From the NCBI GenBank assembly GCA_041659585.1, contig JBAZXY010000079.1, forward strand, positions 1-6,353: a stretch of 6,353 nt of DNA. Direction: 5' to 3'. Made by a program: the position numbers and the translations under genes. Positions 5,479 to 6,353 of the stretch are shown here, in pieces; positions within the stretch are counted from its first letter, which is position 1, and each line of letters begins with the position of its first letter. A model generated the notes under the pieces. That model had not been told where the DNA came from and ran no database searches. It worked only from the letters and a program-made list of their open reading frames with translations. The DNA comes from UBA8518 sp041659585 (GTDB lineage Bacteria; Patescibacteriota; Minisyncoccia; Moranbacterales; UBA2206).

Positions 5479-5507
5479 TTGTCGAAAGCACTAGAATCAC
5501 TTACAAT
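5479..5507 (+). promoter_or_regulatory. Probable promoter of tsaD
   Basis: On the plus strand TTGTCG (5479-5484) and TACAAT (5502-5507) are 17 bp apart, matching the consensus at 4/6 and 5/6. The predicted start is near 5514, giving a leader of about 110 nt before the tsaD ATG. It faces the sigma operon promoter, and both cannot be occupied at once. It is weaker than the opposing promoter, and other starts in this A/T-rich gap are possible. Confidence 0.45.
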
Positions 5508-5512
5508 ATAAC

Positions 5513-5524
5513 ATAGAATTCTAT
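5513..5524. repeat. 12-bp perfect palindrome between two facing promoters
   Basis: ATAGAATTCTAT reads the same on both strands. It contains the -10 box of the sigma operon promoter and the predicted start region of tsaD. It may be an operator, or simply the result of a symmetric -10 hexamer (TAGAAT on both strands). No plus-strand -35 box fits the plus-strand TAGAAT. Confidence 0.6.
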
Positions 5525-5546
5525 ACCTTACCCTATTCTAAGTCAA
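5518..5546 (-). promoter_or_regulatory. Sigma-70-type promoter of the sigma factor operon
   Basis: On the minus strand TTGACT (5541-5546) and TAGAAT (5518-5523) are each one mismatch from consensus and are separated by exactly 17 bp, the best promoter in the window. The predicted start is near 5511, giving a leader of about 68 nt to the ATG at 5442. Promoter type implies basal expression of the ECF factor by the housekeeping sigma factor. Confidence 0.75.
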
Positions 5547-5623
5547 GCATTCAATCGCTTCTCACAACATCTATTCCAGGAAGACCTCTTTCGCTTCCAA
5601 TCCCTAACTAAATAATAAATCTT

Positions 5624-6353
5624 ATGAAAATATTAGGCATTGAAACCTCTTGTGACGAAACAGCCGCCTCTATTATAGAAGTTAATACCTCGACAGGGTC
5701 CATTTATTCGCTATCCAATGTCATATCTTCTCAAATAGCTCTTCATAGCGCCTGGGGAGGGGTAGTGCCTAACCTAGCCGCTAGAGAGCATCTGAAAAAC
5801 ATCTTTCCCGTCATTGAAGAATGTCTAGATAAAGCCCATATCACACTAGCGGATATCGATCTGATGGCAGTGACGCACGGACCAGGTCTTATTCCAGCGC
5901 TCCTGATTGGTACCACCGCAACTAAAACCCTTTCCTACCTATGGCAGAAACCTTTACTGGGTATTCACCACATTGAAGGGCATATTTATAGCAATTTCAT
6001 CAACCAAAATATAGCTGACATTGCTTTTCCTATTTTATGCTTGGTTGTTTCCGGTGGACACACTCAATTAGTTTTAATGCGAGGACATCTGCAATATGAA
6101 ATCATTGGCCAAACGCAAGATGATGCTGTTGGAGAGGCTTTTGATAAGGTGGCCCGTATGCTAGGACTTGGTTATCCCGGCGGACCAATCGTCTCCACCC
6201 TTGCCTCCCAATTTAACTCAGCGGCAAATAAATATGATATTACATTTCCACGCCCCATGCTTCAAAATGATAATTTTAATTTCTCTTTTTCCGGATTAAA
6301 AACGGCCGTATTATACTATGTGAAAAAAAATACCACTGCCCTAGAGGACAAGT
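5624..6353 (+). CDS. tsaD: TsaD, tRNA N6-threonylcarbamoyladenosine transferase, cut by the right edge
   Basis: The visible 243 residues cover about the first two thirds of a protein usually near 340 aa. TsaD (Gcp/YgjD, ASKHA fold) transfers the threonylcarbamoyl group from threonylcarbamoyl-AMP to A37 of ANN-decoding tRNAs, with TsaB and TsaE as partners in bacteria. Visible motifs are KILGIETSCDETA (2-14), GGVVPNLAAREH (45-56), THGPGLIPALLIG (84-96), HHIEGH (115-120; His116 and His120 should be the metal ligands), VVSGGHTQLV (141-150), DDAVGEAFDKVA (166-177), LGYPGGP (182-188) and FSFSGLKTAV (220-229). The ATG at 5624 gives the invariant N-terminus. There is no Shine-Dalgarno, only A/T-rich DNA, before it. 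The HIEGHIYSNF form is what I associate with CPR sequences. The final third, with the last metal-binding Asp, is outside the window. It is transcribed divergently from the sigma operon. Confidence 0.97.
   Translation, partial: MKILGIETSCDETAASIIEVNTSTGSIYSLSNVISSQIALHSAWGGVVPNLAAREHLKNIFPVIEECLDKAHITLADIDLMAVTHGPGLIPALLIGTTATKTLSYLWQKPLLGIHHIEGHIYSNFINQNIADIAFPILCLVVSGGHTQLVLMRGHLQYEIIGQTQDDAVGEAFDKVARMLGLGYPGGPIVSTLASQFNSAANKYDITFPRPMLQNDNFNFSFSGLKTAVLYYVKKNTTALEDK

Overview
The window is from a bacterium, most likely a member of the Patescibacteria/CPR. The basis is the TsaD protein, with its HHIEGHIYSNF metal-site neighbourhood and GGVVPNLAAREHLKN segment, the A/T-rich DNA, starts with weak or no Shine-Dalgarno, and an ECF sigma factor next to a small three-helix membrane protein of a type I associate with that group. 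This placement is by eye and has not been confirmed by a search.

Layout from left to right. A minus-strand gene enters at the left edge (1-72; only 24 N-terminal codons are visible) behind its own promoter. Two complete minus-strand SulP anion transporters with C-terminal STAS domains follow: 135-1880 (581 aa) and 2046-3728 (560 aa). They are only distantly alike in protein sequence. Each is preceded by a nearly identical ~113-bp module: a TTGACG-N17-TATTCT promoter, a short diverged linker, and a weak hairpin followed by a split T-run. At the promoter-proximal transporter this module starts about 80 bp upstream of the ATG. At the distal one it directly abuts the ATG, and its -35 box lies in one arm of a perfect 12-bp inverted repeat. 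Upstream of the transporters is a minus-strand tRNA-Glu(UUC) with its own promoter and intrinsic terminator. Next come a strong two-way terminator, an unexplained 71-nt dyad element, and a two-gene minus-strand operon of an ECF sigma factor (4783-5442) and a small membrane protein (4251-4763), possibly its regulator. The last feature is tsaD on the plus strand, cut by the right edge.

Function. The tRNA and tsaD are housekeeping translation genes; TsaD makes the t6A modification of ANN-decoding tRNAs. The sigma operon and tsaD are divergent, and their best predicted promoters face each other with -10 boxes 10 bp apart, so they should be mutually exclusive. The two transporters probably respond to one shared leader signal, because promoter and hairpin are conserved while the linker between them has drifted. 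This duplicated leader is the best candidate for something undescribed here. I see no CRISPR array, insertion sequence, prophage or defence gene.
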